Position numbers and translations under genes: made by a program. The notes below the pieces were generated by a model. That model was not told the DNA's origin, searched no databases, and worked only from the letters and a program-made list of their open reading frames with translations. A stretch of 64,000 bases of DNA from Vreelandella neptunia (lineage in GTDB: Bacteria; Pseudomonadota; Gammaproteobacteria; Pseudomonadales; Halomonadaceae). The DNA lies in NCBI RefSeq assembly GCF_034479615.1, contig NZ_CP140255.1, positions 62,001 through 126,000 on the forward strand. The letters run 5' to 3'. Positions 15,177-23,760 of the stretch are shown piece after piece (positions within the stretch are counted from its first letter, which is position 1; each line of letters begins with the position of its first letter).

Positions 15177-17018
15177 ATGTGGCTTCCAGTTTCACTCAAT
15201 CGCCCATTAGTTTGGGTCGCACTGACGGCGCTTCCCGCCTGTGTTTGGTTGCCCGATGCGATGTTACGCTTGGTGGCTGCCACGCTAGTTGCGCTTGGGC
15301 TGTGGGACGCCTGGAAGCAAGAGCGTCAACAGCGGCTACGTCTGCGCCTTTCACAAGATACGTTAAGCCTCGCCAGCGATGCCATGGTGATTACTGATGC
15401 GCAAAATCGCGTGATGGTTGTGAACCCAGCATTTACCGAAATTACCGGCTACGCAAGCCAAGAGGTTCAGGGGCTGAAACTGGAGACGCTGGCAGCCCCG
15501 CGCCATGATAAAGCCTTTTATCAAACGTTTTGGAGTACGTTGAAAAGCACCGGGCGTTGGGAAGGTGAAATGTGGAGCCGCCGTAAACACGGCGACGAGT
15601 ACCCTGAGTGGCTTAAAGTCCGTGCTGTGACCGGCAAACGTGGCAACATTACCCACTTTATTAATCTGTTTACCGATATTTCGGCACAAAAAGCGCGTGA
15701 GCGGGATTTGCGTCGTATCGGCTATGAAGACCCGCTTACTGGGCTGCCCAATCGACGGCGCCTTCATGATCTGCTTGCCTCACGGCTACGCCATTTACGC
15801 GCAGGTGAGAGTCTGGATATGGCGCTGGTGGATATCGATGGCTTGAAATCAGTCAACGATAGCCTAGGCGTGGAGCAGGGTGATCGCCTTTTAGCGCGCT
15901 TTGCCCAGCGGTTAACCAGCTATGTGGCAGGGAGCGTGGTAGGGCGCCTGGGTGGCGATGAATTTATGGTAATTCGCACCACCACCTTTGATGATCACGA
16001 CCAGTGGATAGCCACTCTGCGTGAGCATATGAGCCGACCATTTGAAATTAATGACCACTCGCTGCGCTTAGGGCTGACGATTGGCAGCTGTCGCGTGCCT
16101 GAAGATGGTAACGACTCAGGTGTGCTGTTCCAGCGCTTAGAGTCGGCGCTTTACAGTGCCAAACGGCTGGGACGTAACTTAAGCCAGCGTTTTCGCCCAG
16201 CGCTGGATAAGCAGGATAACCCTCAGCTGGCGCTAGTCAGCGATCTGCGCGCTGCGCTTATTTCCGGTGACCAGCTGGAGCTGCATTATCAAACCCAGCA
16301 TGACCCTGGCAGCGGCGAGCTGGTGGGCATGGAGGCGCTACTGCGTTGGCGTCACCCCAAGGATGGCATGATTTCCCCAGGCGACTTTATTCCTTTGGCC
16401 GAGCGGCACGGTTTAATGAGCCAACTGGGCGCCTGGGTAATTGAAAAAGCCTGTGCCCAGCAGGCCCACTGGCGGAATAGCGCTATGCCCAAGCTAACAA
16501 TTTGGATCAATATTTCGGCGTTGCAGCTGTTTCAAGGCGATCTGGAAAGTCAATTGGCGACCTGCCTCAATCGCTATCAGTTGAAGCCTTCGCAGATTGG
16601 CCTCGAGTTGACCGAATCAGTATTACTTGATGAGCGTGCGGGGGATATGGGGCCACGCCTGCAGGCGCTGCGTGATCAAGGTTTTGCGATTGCTATTGAC
16701 GACTTTGGCACTGGCTACTCGTCGCTCGGGTATTTAAAGCGCTTGCCTGTGGATAAGGTCAAGCTGGATCGGGCGTTTATTAAAGACCTCCCACACGATC
16801 AGGCAGACGCCTCAATTGTTAAGGCAGTCTTAGCGATGGCGGAAGGCATGGGACTAGGAGTGATTGCCGAAGGTGTTGAAACCAAAGAGCAGTGTCAGTT
16901 CCTGGTTAATGCCGGGTGCACGTCCGTACAGGGGTTCTACTTTGCCCGGCCGCTAGCCGCCGCGGAGTTGGAAAAACGTTTAGTACCCGCGCCAATCGCC
17001 GCACCCTCCGCTTCTTAA
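15177..17018 (+). CDS. PAS-GGDEF-EAL membrane protein (c-di-GMP turnover)
   Basis: A 613-residue signalling protein. Two hydrophobic segments near residues 8-45 anchor it in the membrane; a PAS domain (about 55-175, LASDAMVITDAQNRVMVVNPAF) senses an unknown cue; a GGDEF domain follows with GGDEF intact near residue 263; the C-terminal EAL domain (about 355-605) keeps MEALLRW, NISALQL, LTESVLLDE and DDFGTGYSS. Both cyclase and phosphodiesterase sites look complete. The net activity cannot be told from sequence. The start ATG has no obvious Shine-Dalgarno. Its stop overlaps the stop of the convergent DUF2878 gene by three bases. Confidence 0.92.
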   Translation: MWLPVSLNRPLVWVALTALPACVWLPDAMLRLVAATLVALGLWDAWKQERQQRLRLRLSQDTLSLASDAMVITDAQNRVMVVNPAFTEITGYASQEVQGLKLETLAAPRHDKAFYQTFWSTLKSTGRWEGEMWSRRKHGDEYPEWLKVRAVTGKRGNITHFINLFTDISAQKARERDLRRIGYEDPLTGLPNRRRLHDLLASRLRHLRAGESLDMALVDIDGLKSVNDSLGVEQGDRLLARFAQRLTSYVAGSVVGRLGGDEFMVIRTTTFDDHDQWIATLREHMSRPFEINDHSLRLGLTIGSCRVPEDGNDSGVLFQRLESALYSAKRLGRNLSQRFRPALDKQDNPQLALVSDLRAALISGDQLELHYQTQHDPGSGELVGMEALLRWRHPKDGMISPGDFIPLAERHGLMSQLGAWVIEKACAQQAHWRNSAMPKLTIWINISALQLFQGDLESQLATCLNRYQLKPSQIGLELTESVLLDERAGDMGPRLQALRDQGFAIAIDDFGTGYSSLGYLKRLPVDKVKLDRAFIKDLPHDQADASIVKAVLAMAEGMGLGVIAEGVETKEQCQFLVNAGCTSVQGFYFARPLAAAELEKRLVPAPIAAPSAS

Positions 17019-17509
17019 GGCCTGTAAAAGCGGCTAATACCCATACAGAGCAACGCCCAAACGAGCGCCTGAACGGGGAGCAACCAAGCCGCCAGGGTTA
17101 CCTCTGCCAGTAGTGCGCCGCCATAATAAGAGAGCGGGCCACTAATGGCGCCACACAGCGCGGCTAGCCATGGATAGCGCCACAGCCACGCCAGTGAGTG
17201 ATGAACCAGGGTGGCAAACAGCGGCCAAAGCATCCATAGCCACAGCGGTAGAAGCCCTAACACCAACGTTTGATCGTTAAAATCGAACCCACCCAGCAGC
17301 TGCAAACCGCCATCAATCATCAGTCCCAGCAGGGCAAATCCGGCAATAAATTGCCATTCCCCAGGCCGCGCGCAGCGCCACAGGTGCCAGGCCAACAGGC
17401 TGCCCCCTGCTATGGCGGCAACCCATGAGCCGCCGAGCACGCACAGGAGCCAGCCAGCTTCAAAGCGCAGGGCATTCAACACCAGCGCTTGCCACTTGGG
17501 TGATGCCAT
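17015..17509 (-). CDS. DUF2878-like small membrane protein
   Basis: A 164-residue, strongly hydrophobic protein with five or so membrane segments and many Trp and Leu. It looks like the DUF2878 proteins found next to Cfa-type methyltransferases and DUF1365 in light/oxidative-stress clusters; the function is not known. It starts at the base after the methyltransferase stop (TAA-ATG), so it is the last gene of the operon. No terminator follows; the stop overlaps the convergent PAS-GGDEF-EAL gene. Confidence 0.75.
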   Translation of the reverse strand: MASPKWQALVLNALRFEAGWLLCVLGGSWVAAIAGGSLLAWHLWRCARPGEWQFIAGFALLGLMIDGGLQLLGGFDFNDQTLVLGLLPLWLWMLWPLFATLVHHSLAWLWRYPWLAALCGAISGPLSYYGGALLAEVTLAAWLLPVQALVWALLCMGISRFYRP

Positions 17510-18778
17510 TTAGAGCGCGCCGGTGAGCGGAATGGGTTTCGCCGCGGGTTTCGCCAGCAGTAGGTGGCAAGTGCCGATAGAGCGCTCGATAAAACCGCCC
17601 TCGCAGTAGCACAGGTAGTAACGCCACATGCGGATAAAGCGTTCGTCGTAGCCCAGCGTTCGCACCTGCTCCAGGCTGGCTTCAAAGCGGTGGCGCCACT
17701 CCCGCAGGGTGCGCGCGTAATGCGGGCCAATTTCATCCAGTGCGACAATGTTCAGCGACGTTTTACGCATAACGCTGGTTAACATGGCGTGGTGCGAGGG
17801 CAGAAAGCCGCCAGGAAAAATGTAGCGCTTGATAAAATCCATATCGCGTTTGGCTTCTTCAAAGCGCTGATCGCGGATGGTGATGGCTTGCAGCATGGCC
17901 TGCCCGTCGTCGGTGAGCAGGCTATCCAGCTTGTTGAGGTAGGTATCAAGATACTGATGCCCCACCGCTTCAATCATCTCTACCGAAATGAGCCGGTCAT
18001 AGCGGCCGGTTAATTGACGGTAATCCTGCTTAAGCAGGGTGATTCTATCTTCCAATCCCTCTTCTCTAATGCGCTGAGCAGTATGGGCGTGCTGCTCGTC
18101 CGAAATGGTGGTTGTGGTTACACGGCAGCCACGGGTTTTGGCGGCGTGAATCGCCAGTCCTCCCCAGCCGGTGCCAATTTCCAACAAATGATGCTGTGGT
18201 TGTACGTCGAGCTTTTCAAGCATCAAATCAAGCTTATAGGTAGAAGCCTCTTCCAAGCTGGCTTCCGGATAGGGGAAAACGGCGCTTGAATACATCCAGT
18301 GGTGGCGATCTAAAAACGTAGAAAAAAGGTCGTTGCCGATATCGTAGTGGGCGGCAATATTACGTTTCGAGCCGCTTAAACTGTTGCGCTGAAAGCGGTA
18401 GGCGGCGCCCAATAGCCAACGGGCAAAACGGGCACTGCCGTTCTCCATTTTAGTATTCACCTGCTCAAGATTAGCGGCGAAAAGGCGCACCAGGGCAACC
18501 AGATCATCGGCGTCCCAGTCGCCGTCCATATACGACTCGGCTGCGCCGACGGTGCCACCAAAGGCGAGGCGTTTCCAGGCGCGGGAGTGGCGTATCACCA
18601 CGGTCACTTGCAGCGGGCCTTGCTGGCCTAAATGATGGCACTGATTGCCTTCAATCAGAGTGATACGGCCGCCGCGAAAGGTGTCCAGTTGGGCCATCAG
18701 ACGTGGCTTTAGCCACTTGGTTAAGCGGTCTTGCGCAACCGGCTGAAGATTAGGGGGCGTGGAACGCAGGGTCGTCAC
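17510..18778 (-). CDS. Cyclopropane-fatty-acid-synthase-type SAM methyltransferase
   Basis: A 422-residue protein of the Cfa family, which adds a SAM-derived carbon to unsaturated acyl chains already in phospholipids. The SAM-binding motif LLEIGTGWGGLAIHAA lies near residue 200 and the family blocks SVEMIEAVG and RYIFPGGFLPS follow. Start is GTG, overlapping the DUF1365 stop (GTGA). In this gene set (FAD oxidoreductase, DUF1365, Cfa homologue) the product could be a cyclopropane, a methylated or a furan fatty acid; in the described furan fatty acid pathway a Cfa homologue acts as methyltransferase. Which applies here is inference. A housekeeping cfa may exist elsewhere. Confidence 0.88.
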   Translation of the reverse strand: MTTLRSTPPNLQPVAQDRLTKWLKPRLMAQLDTFRGGRITLIEGNQCHHLGQQGPLQVTVVIRHSRAWKRLAFGGTVGAAESYMDGDWDADDLVALVRLFAANLEQVNTKMENGSARFARWLLGAAYRFQRNSLSGSKRNIAAHYDIGNDLFSTFLDRHHWMYSSAVFPYPEASLEEASTYKLDLMLEKLDVQPQHHLLEIGTGWGGLAIHAAKTRGCRVTTTTISDEQHAHTAQRIREEGLEDRITLLKQDYRQLTGRYDRLISVEMIEAVGHQYLDTYLNKLDSLLTDDGQAMLQAITIRDQRFEEAKRDMDFIKRYIFPGGFLPSHHAMLTSVMRKTSLNIVALDEIGPHYARTLREWRHRFEASLEQVRTLGYDERFIRMWRYYLCYCEGGFIERSIGTCHLLLAKPAAKPIPLTGAL

Positions 18779-19572
18779 TTTGAAGTCTCCTTGCGCTTGG
18801 GGTGGTTATAAACGGGGATGCGCTTAAGCCACAGGCGGAGCGCTTCAAAATGAATACCCGCAATGGTTTTCAGGCTCATCCATGGCTGGCGAGCCAAGGT
18901 TTTTAGCAACGCGCCGCGGGTGGCGGGTGAGGCGTCAAGGGTTAAGGTGGCATCAAAATGGCACTGCTGATCCTGCCAGTTTTCCATATGCAAAAAGAGC
19001 TTTTCGCCGGGGGCGTTAAATTTCCAGCGGTAGCTCATCTCCATGGGGTTAAAGGGCGAGACGTGGAGATCTTTATCGAAATGCGCTTGGTGACTATGGC
19101 GTGAGGGATCCACGGCGCTGGCGTAGCAGGTGCGCTCACGCCAGGGCATGTTGGTGACCTCACTTAATACGGCTGTCAGTCGCCCCAGATGGTCGTAGGC
19201 GTAGTAAACGGAAATAGGGTTAAACATGCAGCCCAGCGTGCGTAGCTGGGTGAGTACGTAGATTCGACCATTAGGTGCGCTGCCCAATTGGCGAATAAGC
19301 TCTTCGCGCACGGCGGTTTTCAGCGGACGATCAACCGGGCCCAGATAGTCTTCGCGGCGAAAGCGTGCCAGCGCAGGGCGACGGGCACTAAAGCCGGGCA
19401 CCTTGTCGAACAGCTCGGGCAGCTCGTCCAGATCTAACCAGGCCATCCATAGCTGGTAACTAAAGGCGTGGGATTTGGGCGTAAAGCGCCGGTGGCGGAG
19501 CGTGCCACGGTAGATACGCGAGCGGGGCTGGGCGGTTATTCCAGCCGTTGTCTCAGTGATCATGCTAGCCAT
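18775..19572 (-). CDS. DUF1365 family protein
   Basis: A 265-residue protein with DUF1365 hallmarks: YRGTLRHRRFTPKSHAFSY at the N-terminus, GCMFNPISVYYAYD near residue 125, then an EVTNMPWRERTCY block. DUF1365 genes are nearly always found between a FAD-dependent oxidoreductase and a Cfa-type methyltransferase, as here, and are linked to light and singlet-oxygen responses. No biochemical role is claimed beyond probable involvement in lipid modification. ATG 19572 overlaps the upstream stop (TGATG), with GTG 19575 as an alternative. Confidence 0.88.
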   Translation of the reverse strand: MASMITETTAGITAQPRSRIYRGTLRHRRFTPKSHAFSYQLWMAWLDLDELPELFDKVPGFSARRPALARFRREDYLGPVDRPLKTAVREELIRQLGSAPNGRIYVLTQLRTLGCMFNPISVYYAYDHLGRLTAVLSEVTNMPWRERTCYASAVDPSRHSHQAHFDKDLHVSPFNPMEMSYRWKFNAPGEKLFLHMENWQDQQCHFDATLTLDASPATRGALLKTLARQPWMSLKTIAGIHFEALRLWLKRIPVYNHPKRKETSK

Positions 19573-20939
19573 CACCCCAGCCCCTCGGCACCTTGCGGCG
19601 TTAGCAGTTCATGGGCAGGCAGCGCAGAAGGTGCCGCAGGCGGTGGGACGGCTTCATCACAGCCTAACGCCTGCGCCACCCGCAGTGCACTCCACACGCC
19701 GTCTTCGTGGAAGCCGTTACGCCAGTAAGCGCCGCAAAAATGGGTGCGATGGGCCGTAGACGAAATGTCGGCGTGTCTCGCCTGAGCCGCTTGGCCAGCC
19801 AGGGTGAACTGCGGATGCGCGTATGTGTAGCGGCCTAGCACCTTGCTGGGATCGATGCTGGCGCTGTCGTTCAGGGTCACGCAAAACGTAGAGTCACTTT
19901 CTATCCGTTGGAGGATATTCATAGCGTAAGTGACCGATACCCGTGCTTCGCTATCGCGCTGATCCAGGCGGTAATTCCAGCTCGCCCAGGCGCGCTTGCG
20001 GCGCGGCAGCAGAGCGGTGTCGGTATGCAGCACCACCTCGTTATCCTGGTACGGCATGGCGCCGAGGATCGCTTGCTCATCGCCGCTAGCGTCGCCCAGC
20101 ATGGCCAGGGCCTGGTCGGCGTGGCAGGCGAGCACCACTTGGTCAAAGCGCTGGGTGCCGGAAGGTGTGGTGATAACAACGCCCGTGCTGTCGCGGGTAA
20201 TCCGGGTGACCGGTGTATTGAGATGAATGCGCGATGCATAGGGCGCAGTCAGGCTGGGGATATAGCTTTTGGAGCCGCCCACCAGGGTGTACCACTGGGG
20301 CCTGTGGTTGACCGATAGCAGGCCGTGATTGCGAAAAAAACGCACAAAAAACGCCAGCGGGAAGGCGCGTAAATCACTGATGCTGGCCGACCAGATGGCA
20401 GCCCCCATGGGCAGTAAGTAGCGCTGCTGAAAATCGCGGTTGTAGTGGTTGCGATCCAGGTATTCACCCAGGGTCATATGCTCGGGAAGCTGTTGGCTCT
20501 CCAGCGCTTTGGTAGCCTGCTTGTTAAAGCGCAGAATGTCGCCCAGCAGGCGATAAAAAGAGGGATTCAATAAATTGCGTCGTTGGGCAAACAGCGAGCT
20601 CAAAGTATGCCCGTTGTACTCAAAGTCCCGCGCTGTCTCGTGTACCGAGAAACTCATTTCAGTAGCTTGTGAGGCGACACCCAGGGTGGCCATCAGGCGC
20701 TGGAAGTGCGGGTAGGTCCAGTCGTTAAAGACTATAAAGCCGGTATCGATAGCATAGGGTTGCCCTGCAACGTTCACGTCCATGGTGGCGGTGTGCCCCC
20801 CCAGGCGTGAATCCGCCTCAAACAGGGTGACCTCGTGCTGGGCGGAGAGATACCAACCTGCTGCCATGCCGCTAATGCCGCTGCCGACAATGGCGATACG
20901 TTGTGACGCCCCCGGCCTTGGTGATAACACGGTGCTCAT
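19572..20939 (-). CDS. FAD-dependent oxidoreductase (amine oxidase/desaturase-like)
   Basis: A 455-residue flavoprotein. The dinucleotide-binding motif IAIVGSGISGMAAGWYL near residue 17 is followed by LFEADSRLGGHTAT, typical of the NAD(P)/FAD amine-oxidase/phytoene-desaturase-like superfamily. The C-terminal YAHPQF..HFCGAYWRNGFHEDG region fits the COG2907 group. Its partners in the operon suggest a lipid substrate, possibly desaturation of an acyl chain before or after methylation; this is inference. ATG overlaps the SDR stop by four bases (ATGA). Confidence 0.85.
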   Translation of the reverse strand: MSTVLSPRPGASQRIAIVGSGISGMAAGWYLSAQHEVTLFEADSRLGGHTATMDVNVAGQPYAIDTGFIVFNDWTYPHFQRLMATLGVASQATEMSFSVHETARDFEYNGHTLSSLFAQRRNLLNPSFYRLLGDILRFNKQATKALESQQLPEHMTLGEYLDRNHYNRDFQQRYLLPMGAAIWSASISDLRAFPLAFFVRFFRNHGLLSVNHRPQWYTLVGGSKSYIPSLTAPYASRIHLNTPVTRITRDSTGVVITTPSGTQRFDQVVLACHADQALAMLGDASGDEQAILGAMPYQDNEVVLHTDTALLPRRKRAWASWNYRLDQRDSEARVSVTYAMNILQRIESDSTFCVTLNDSASIDPSKVLGRYTYAHPQFTLAGQAAQARHADISSTAHRTHFCGAYWRNGFHEDGVWSALRVAQALGCDEAVPPPAAPSALPAHELLTPQGAEGLG

Positions 20940-21721
20940 GACGCCTCCTTTTGGCTGCGGGTCATGCGCAGACCAATCTGACGGCGCAGAGCGGGGGGAA
21001 AAATGCCCAGCAATTTGACTATATAGGTAAACCGGCGTGGGAAGTGGATATCCAGCCGCCCCTTCACCAGCCCCGCGATAATGGCATCGGCTGCTTGCTC
21101 TGCCGTCACCTGCATCGGCATAGGGAAGTCGTTACGTTCGGTTAGAGGCGTTTTCACAAAGCCAGGGTGAACCAGGCTGACCTCAATGCCCTCCTGATCA
21201 AGATCCAAGCGCAGTGACTCTAAAAAGTAACTTACCGCGGCTTTAGACGCCCCATAGGCTTCCGCGCGGGGTAGCGGTAAATAGGCCGAAGCGCTGGAGG
21301 TGGCGGCTAACCGGGCCGGAAGGCCCTCTTTGCGCGCAGCGCGCAGCAGTGGCAGTGCCGCTTCAACGCCGTACAGAGTGCCGAATAGATTGGGTGTAAA
21401 AACCCGCTCGACTAACTCCATATCGAACTGCTGAGCATTCAGATATTCGCAGGTGCCGGCGTTAAAGAGCGCCAAATTTAACGCCCCCAGCTGGTCGCGA
21501 ATGTGGTTACCCGCCTTGAGCACTGCCTGCCGGTCGCTGATGTCCAGCGGCAGAGGGTGGGCATTGGGGTGGCCTTGGCACTGTGTTTCGAGTGCCTCAG
21601 CGTTGCGTGCGCTAAGCACCACCTGATGGCCTTGGGCGATGAGTTTACGCGCAAGCGCTTCACCAATGCCGGAGGTGGCACCGGTTAACCAAATACGTTG
21701 GGGCGTTTTCCATGTGCTCAT
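20936..21721 (-). CDS. Short-chain dehydrogenase/reductase
   Basis: A 261-residue SDR from ATG 21721, chosen because GAGGAAAG lies just upstream (TTG 21739 and ATG 21736 are alternatives). The cofactor motif TGATSGIGEALA is near residue 12 and the catalytic YGASK near residue 148, with the Ser in SSASAY. Such an SDR is a regular member of DUF1365/Cfa/photolyase clusters; the substrate is unknown. It is translationally coupled to the FAD oxidoreductase. Confidence 0.85.
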   Translation of the reverse strand: MSTWKTPQRIWLTGATSGIGEALARKLIAQGHQVVLSARNAEALETQCQGHPNAHPLPLDISDRQAVLKAGNHIRDQLGALNLALFNAGTCEYLNAQQFDMELVERVFTPNLFGTLYGVEAALPLLRAARKEGLPARLAATSSASAYLPLPRAEAYGASKAAVSYFLESLRLDLDQEGIEVSLVHPGFVKTPLTERNDFPMPMQVTAEQAADAIIAGLVKGRLDIHFPRRFTYIVKLLGIFPPALRRQIGLRMTRSQKEAS

Positions 21722-21797
21722 CAAGTCTTTCCTCATCAAGGCCTTCCTGTTGCACCTGACCAGCCCTCAAAGCGTGTTCGGCTTATTCATCGTGTGA

Positions 21798-22229
21798 TTA
21801 AGCCAGGCGTTTTTTTAACCAGCGGATGGTGCTGCCCATCAGCGGTAAATGTTCGTAGAGCATGGCGCCCGCATCAAAATAGTCCCGATGGCGCTGCACG
21901 CGACCGTCATCAGCAAAGGTAAGCGCACTACAGCCTTCGACCTCGACCGGTTTACCACCTGCCAAGCGCGGATGGATAAACGTCATGGTCCAGGTAACGA
22001 ACGCTTGCTGACCCTGTAACTGCCGAACGTGGTAACGGAATTGGCACTGCTCAACATTTTCATACATGGTTGAAAAATAGCGCTCTAACGCTTTGCGGCC
22101 TGCGATCTTATGCAGCGGGTCGCTAAATACAATATCTTCAGTATATACCTCGTATAGCTTTTCTGTACAGGTATTGTCTAGTTTATTAAAAAAGGCGCAG
22201 AACGCCTCTAATGCCGCAGGCTCAGCCAT
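21798..22229 (-). CDS. Nuclear transport factor 2-like (SnoaL) protein
   Basis: A 143-residue single-domain protein of the NTF2/SnoaL fold: an N-terminal helix (ALEAFCAFFNKLDNTC), then DIVFSDPLHKIAGRKAL, and a beta-rich C-terminal half. Members bind small hydrophobic molecules or act as isomerases or cyclases, but the role in this cluster is not known. ATG 22229 has AGGGGAGA upstream. It lies 33 bp after phr and 76 bp before the SDR gene, so probably in the same transcript. Confidence 0.75.
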   Translation of the reverse strand: MAEPAALEAFCAFFNKLDNTCTEKLYEVYTEDIVFSDPLHKIAGRKALERYFSTMYENVEQCQFRYHVRQLQGQQAFVTWTMTFIHPRLAGGKPVEVEGCSALTFADDGRVQRHRDYFDAGAMLYEHLPLMGSTIRWLKKRLA

Positions 22230-22262
22230 CACGGTCTCCCCTAGCAGTTGCTAACAAAAGGT

Positions 22263-23675
22263 TTATTTAGAGAGCAACTTAAACGCCTCTAAGGCGCGCT
22301 GACGTGCTGCTTTGTGGTCGACAATAGGCGCTGGGTAGTCGACATCGGTGAGTAGATCTTGCTGCGGCGCGTGGCGCGCTTTGGCGGGTAATTTGGCCAG
22401 CTCAGGCAGCCAGTGGGCGATAAACTCGCCTTCAGCGTCAAAGCGTGTGGACTGGGTGGTGGGGTTAAAAATGCGAAAGTAAGGAGCGGCATCGGTGCCT
22501 GTTGAGGCTGCCCACTGCCAGCCGCCGTTATTGGCGCAGAATTCACCGTCAACCAAGTGGCGCATAAAAAAGCCTTCACCGCGTCGCCAATCAATTAGCA
22601 GGTGCTTGCTTAAAAACATCGCTGTAATCATACGCAGCCGGTTGTGCATCCAGCCGGTCGTCACTAACTGGCGCATGGCGGCATCGACAATAGGGTAGCC
22701 CGTTCGGCCCTCGCACCAGGCCTGAAAGCCTTCGTCATCGTCACGCCAAGCTAGTTGCTTGGTATGCTCCTGAAAGGGCTGGTAGCGGCACACCTGCGGA
22801 AACCCCACCGCTACGTGCTGATAAAATTCCCGCCAGACCAGCTCGTTGACCCAGGTAGTAAGGCCGATATCGCCATCGGCTAAGTGACCGCCGTTTTCGC
22901 TCATTACCGCTTGTAAACATTGGCGATGGGAGATCATGCCTAACGCCAGATAGGGCGACAGTTCACTGGTGCCGCGTACCTTCGGCAGGTCGCGCTGGGC
23001 GTTATAGTGACGACCACGAAAGCGGAGGAAGCGCGCCAAGTTATCCGCCGCGGCATTTTCACCGGCTGGCCAGAGCCGCCCATCTACGGGGGTGTTTTCA
23101 AGCTCGGGCAGTGCAGGCAGTGGGTCGCTTTTAATATCCAACGAAGCCTGTACGCTGGGCGTCTCGCGTAGTGCCAGCTGGTCGGCGCTGACCTGTTTGT
23201 GCCATGCTTTGGAGAACGGCGTAAATACTCCGTAGTAGTCGCCTTTGCCGGTTAGCAGACTGCCGGGGGAAAACGCTACGGCATCGTGGTAGCCATGGGC
23301 GGCGATGCCGGCCTGTTTAAAGGCGTCCTGCACAGCCTGGTCGCGGCGGCGCTCATTGAGGGCGTATTCGTGATTGAAGTGCAACTGCTCAACATCATAT
23401 TGGCGAGCGATCTCAAGCAGCGCCTTGGGCGCCTGATCATAGCGTTCAATATCGCGATGCAGCAGCGGAATATTCAAACCGTTGAGCGCTGTTCTGACGG
23501 CAGCGACGCCGCGCGCCCAAAAATCCAGCTTATTAGCGCCGTGACCATGGGCCTGCCACTGAGGAATGCTGCGCAAAAACACCGCTATCACAGGGCCCTT
23601 AGCCGCGGCGGCGGCGAGGGCGCTGTTGTCGTCAATACGCAGGTCGCTGCGCAGCCAAATCAACTGACGTTTCAT
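22263..23675 (-). CDS. phrB: Class I CPD deoxyribodipyrimidine photolyase
   Basis: Light-driven repair of cyclobutane pyrimidine dimers using reduced FAD and an antenna pigment. From ATG 23675 (AGGAGA upstream) the 470-residue protein starts MKRQLIWLRSDLRIDDN. The antenna domain is residues 1-140; the FAD domain carries WVNELVWREFYQHV, GWMHNRLRMITAMFLSKHL and NNGGWQWAASTGTDAAPYF, all typical of E. coli-like PhrB. The frame runs open farther upstream, overlapping litR in another frame, but that part has no photolyase similarity. An intrinsic terminator sits only 33 bp upstream. Confidence 0.96.
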   Translation of the reverse strand: MKRQLIWLRSDLRIDDNSALAAAAAKGPVIAVFLRSIPQWQAHGHGANKLDFWARGVAAVRTALNGLNIPLLHRDIERYDQAPKALLEIARQYDVEQLHFNHEYALNERRRDQAVQDAFKQAGIAAHGYHDAVAFSPGSLLTGKGDYYGVFTPFSKAWHKQVSADQLALRETPSVQASLDIKSDPLPALPELENTPVDGRLWPAGENAAADNLARFLRFRGRHYNAQRDLPKVRGTSELSPYLALGMISHRQCLQAVMSENGGHLADGDIGLTTWVNELVWREFYQHVAVGFPQVCRYQPFQEHTKQLAWRDDDEGFQAWCEGRTGYPIVDAAMRQLVTTGWMHNRLRMITAMFLSKHLLIDWRRGEGFFMRHLVDGEFCANNGGWQWAASTGTDAAPYFRIFNPTTQSTRFDAEGEFIAHWLPELAKLPAKARHAPQQDLLTDVDYPAPIVDHKAARQRALEAFKLLSK

Positions 23676-23708
23676 AGGCTCTCCTGTCATAGGGGGCTCC
23701 TGCGGCAC

Positions 23709-23743
23709 AAAAAAATGGCCGGTCGCACATAGGCGAACGGCCA
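23709..23743 (-). terminator. Intrinsic terminator between litR and phr
   Basis: On the minus strand TGGCCG and CGGCCA (plus 23743-23738 and 23721-23716) form a stem extended by a CGC/GCG inner pairing, followed at once by seven T (A-run 23709-23715 on the plus strand). It ends litR transcripts before phr, or acts as an attenuator if phr depends on read-through. Confidence 0.8.
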
Positions 23744-23760
23744 GTATAAAAGCGTGCTGG

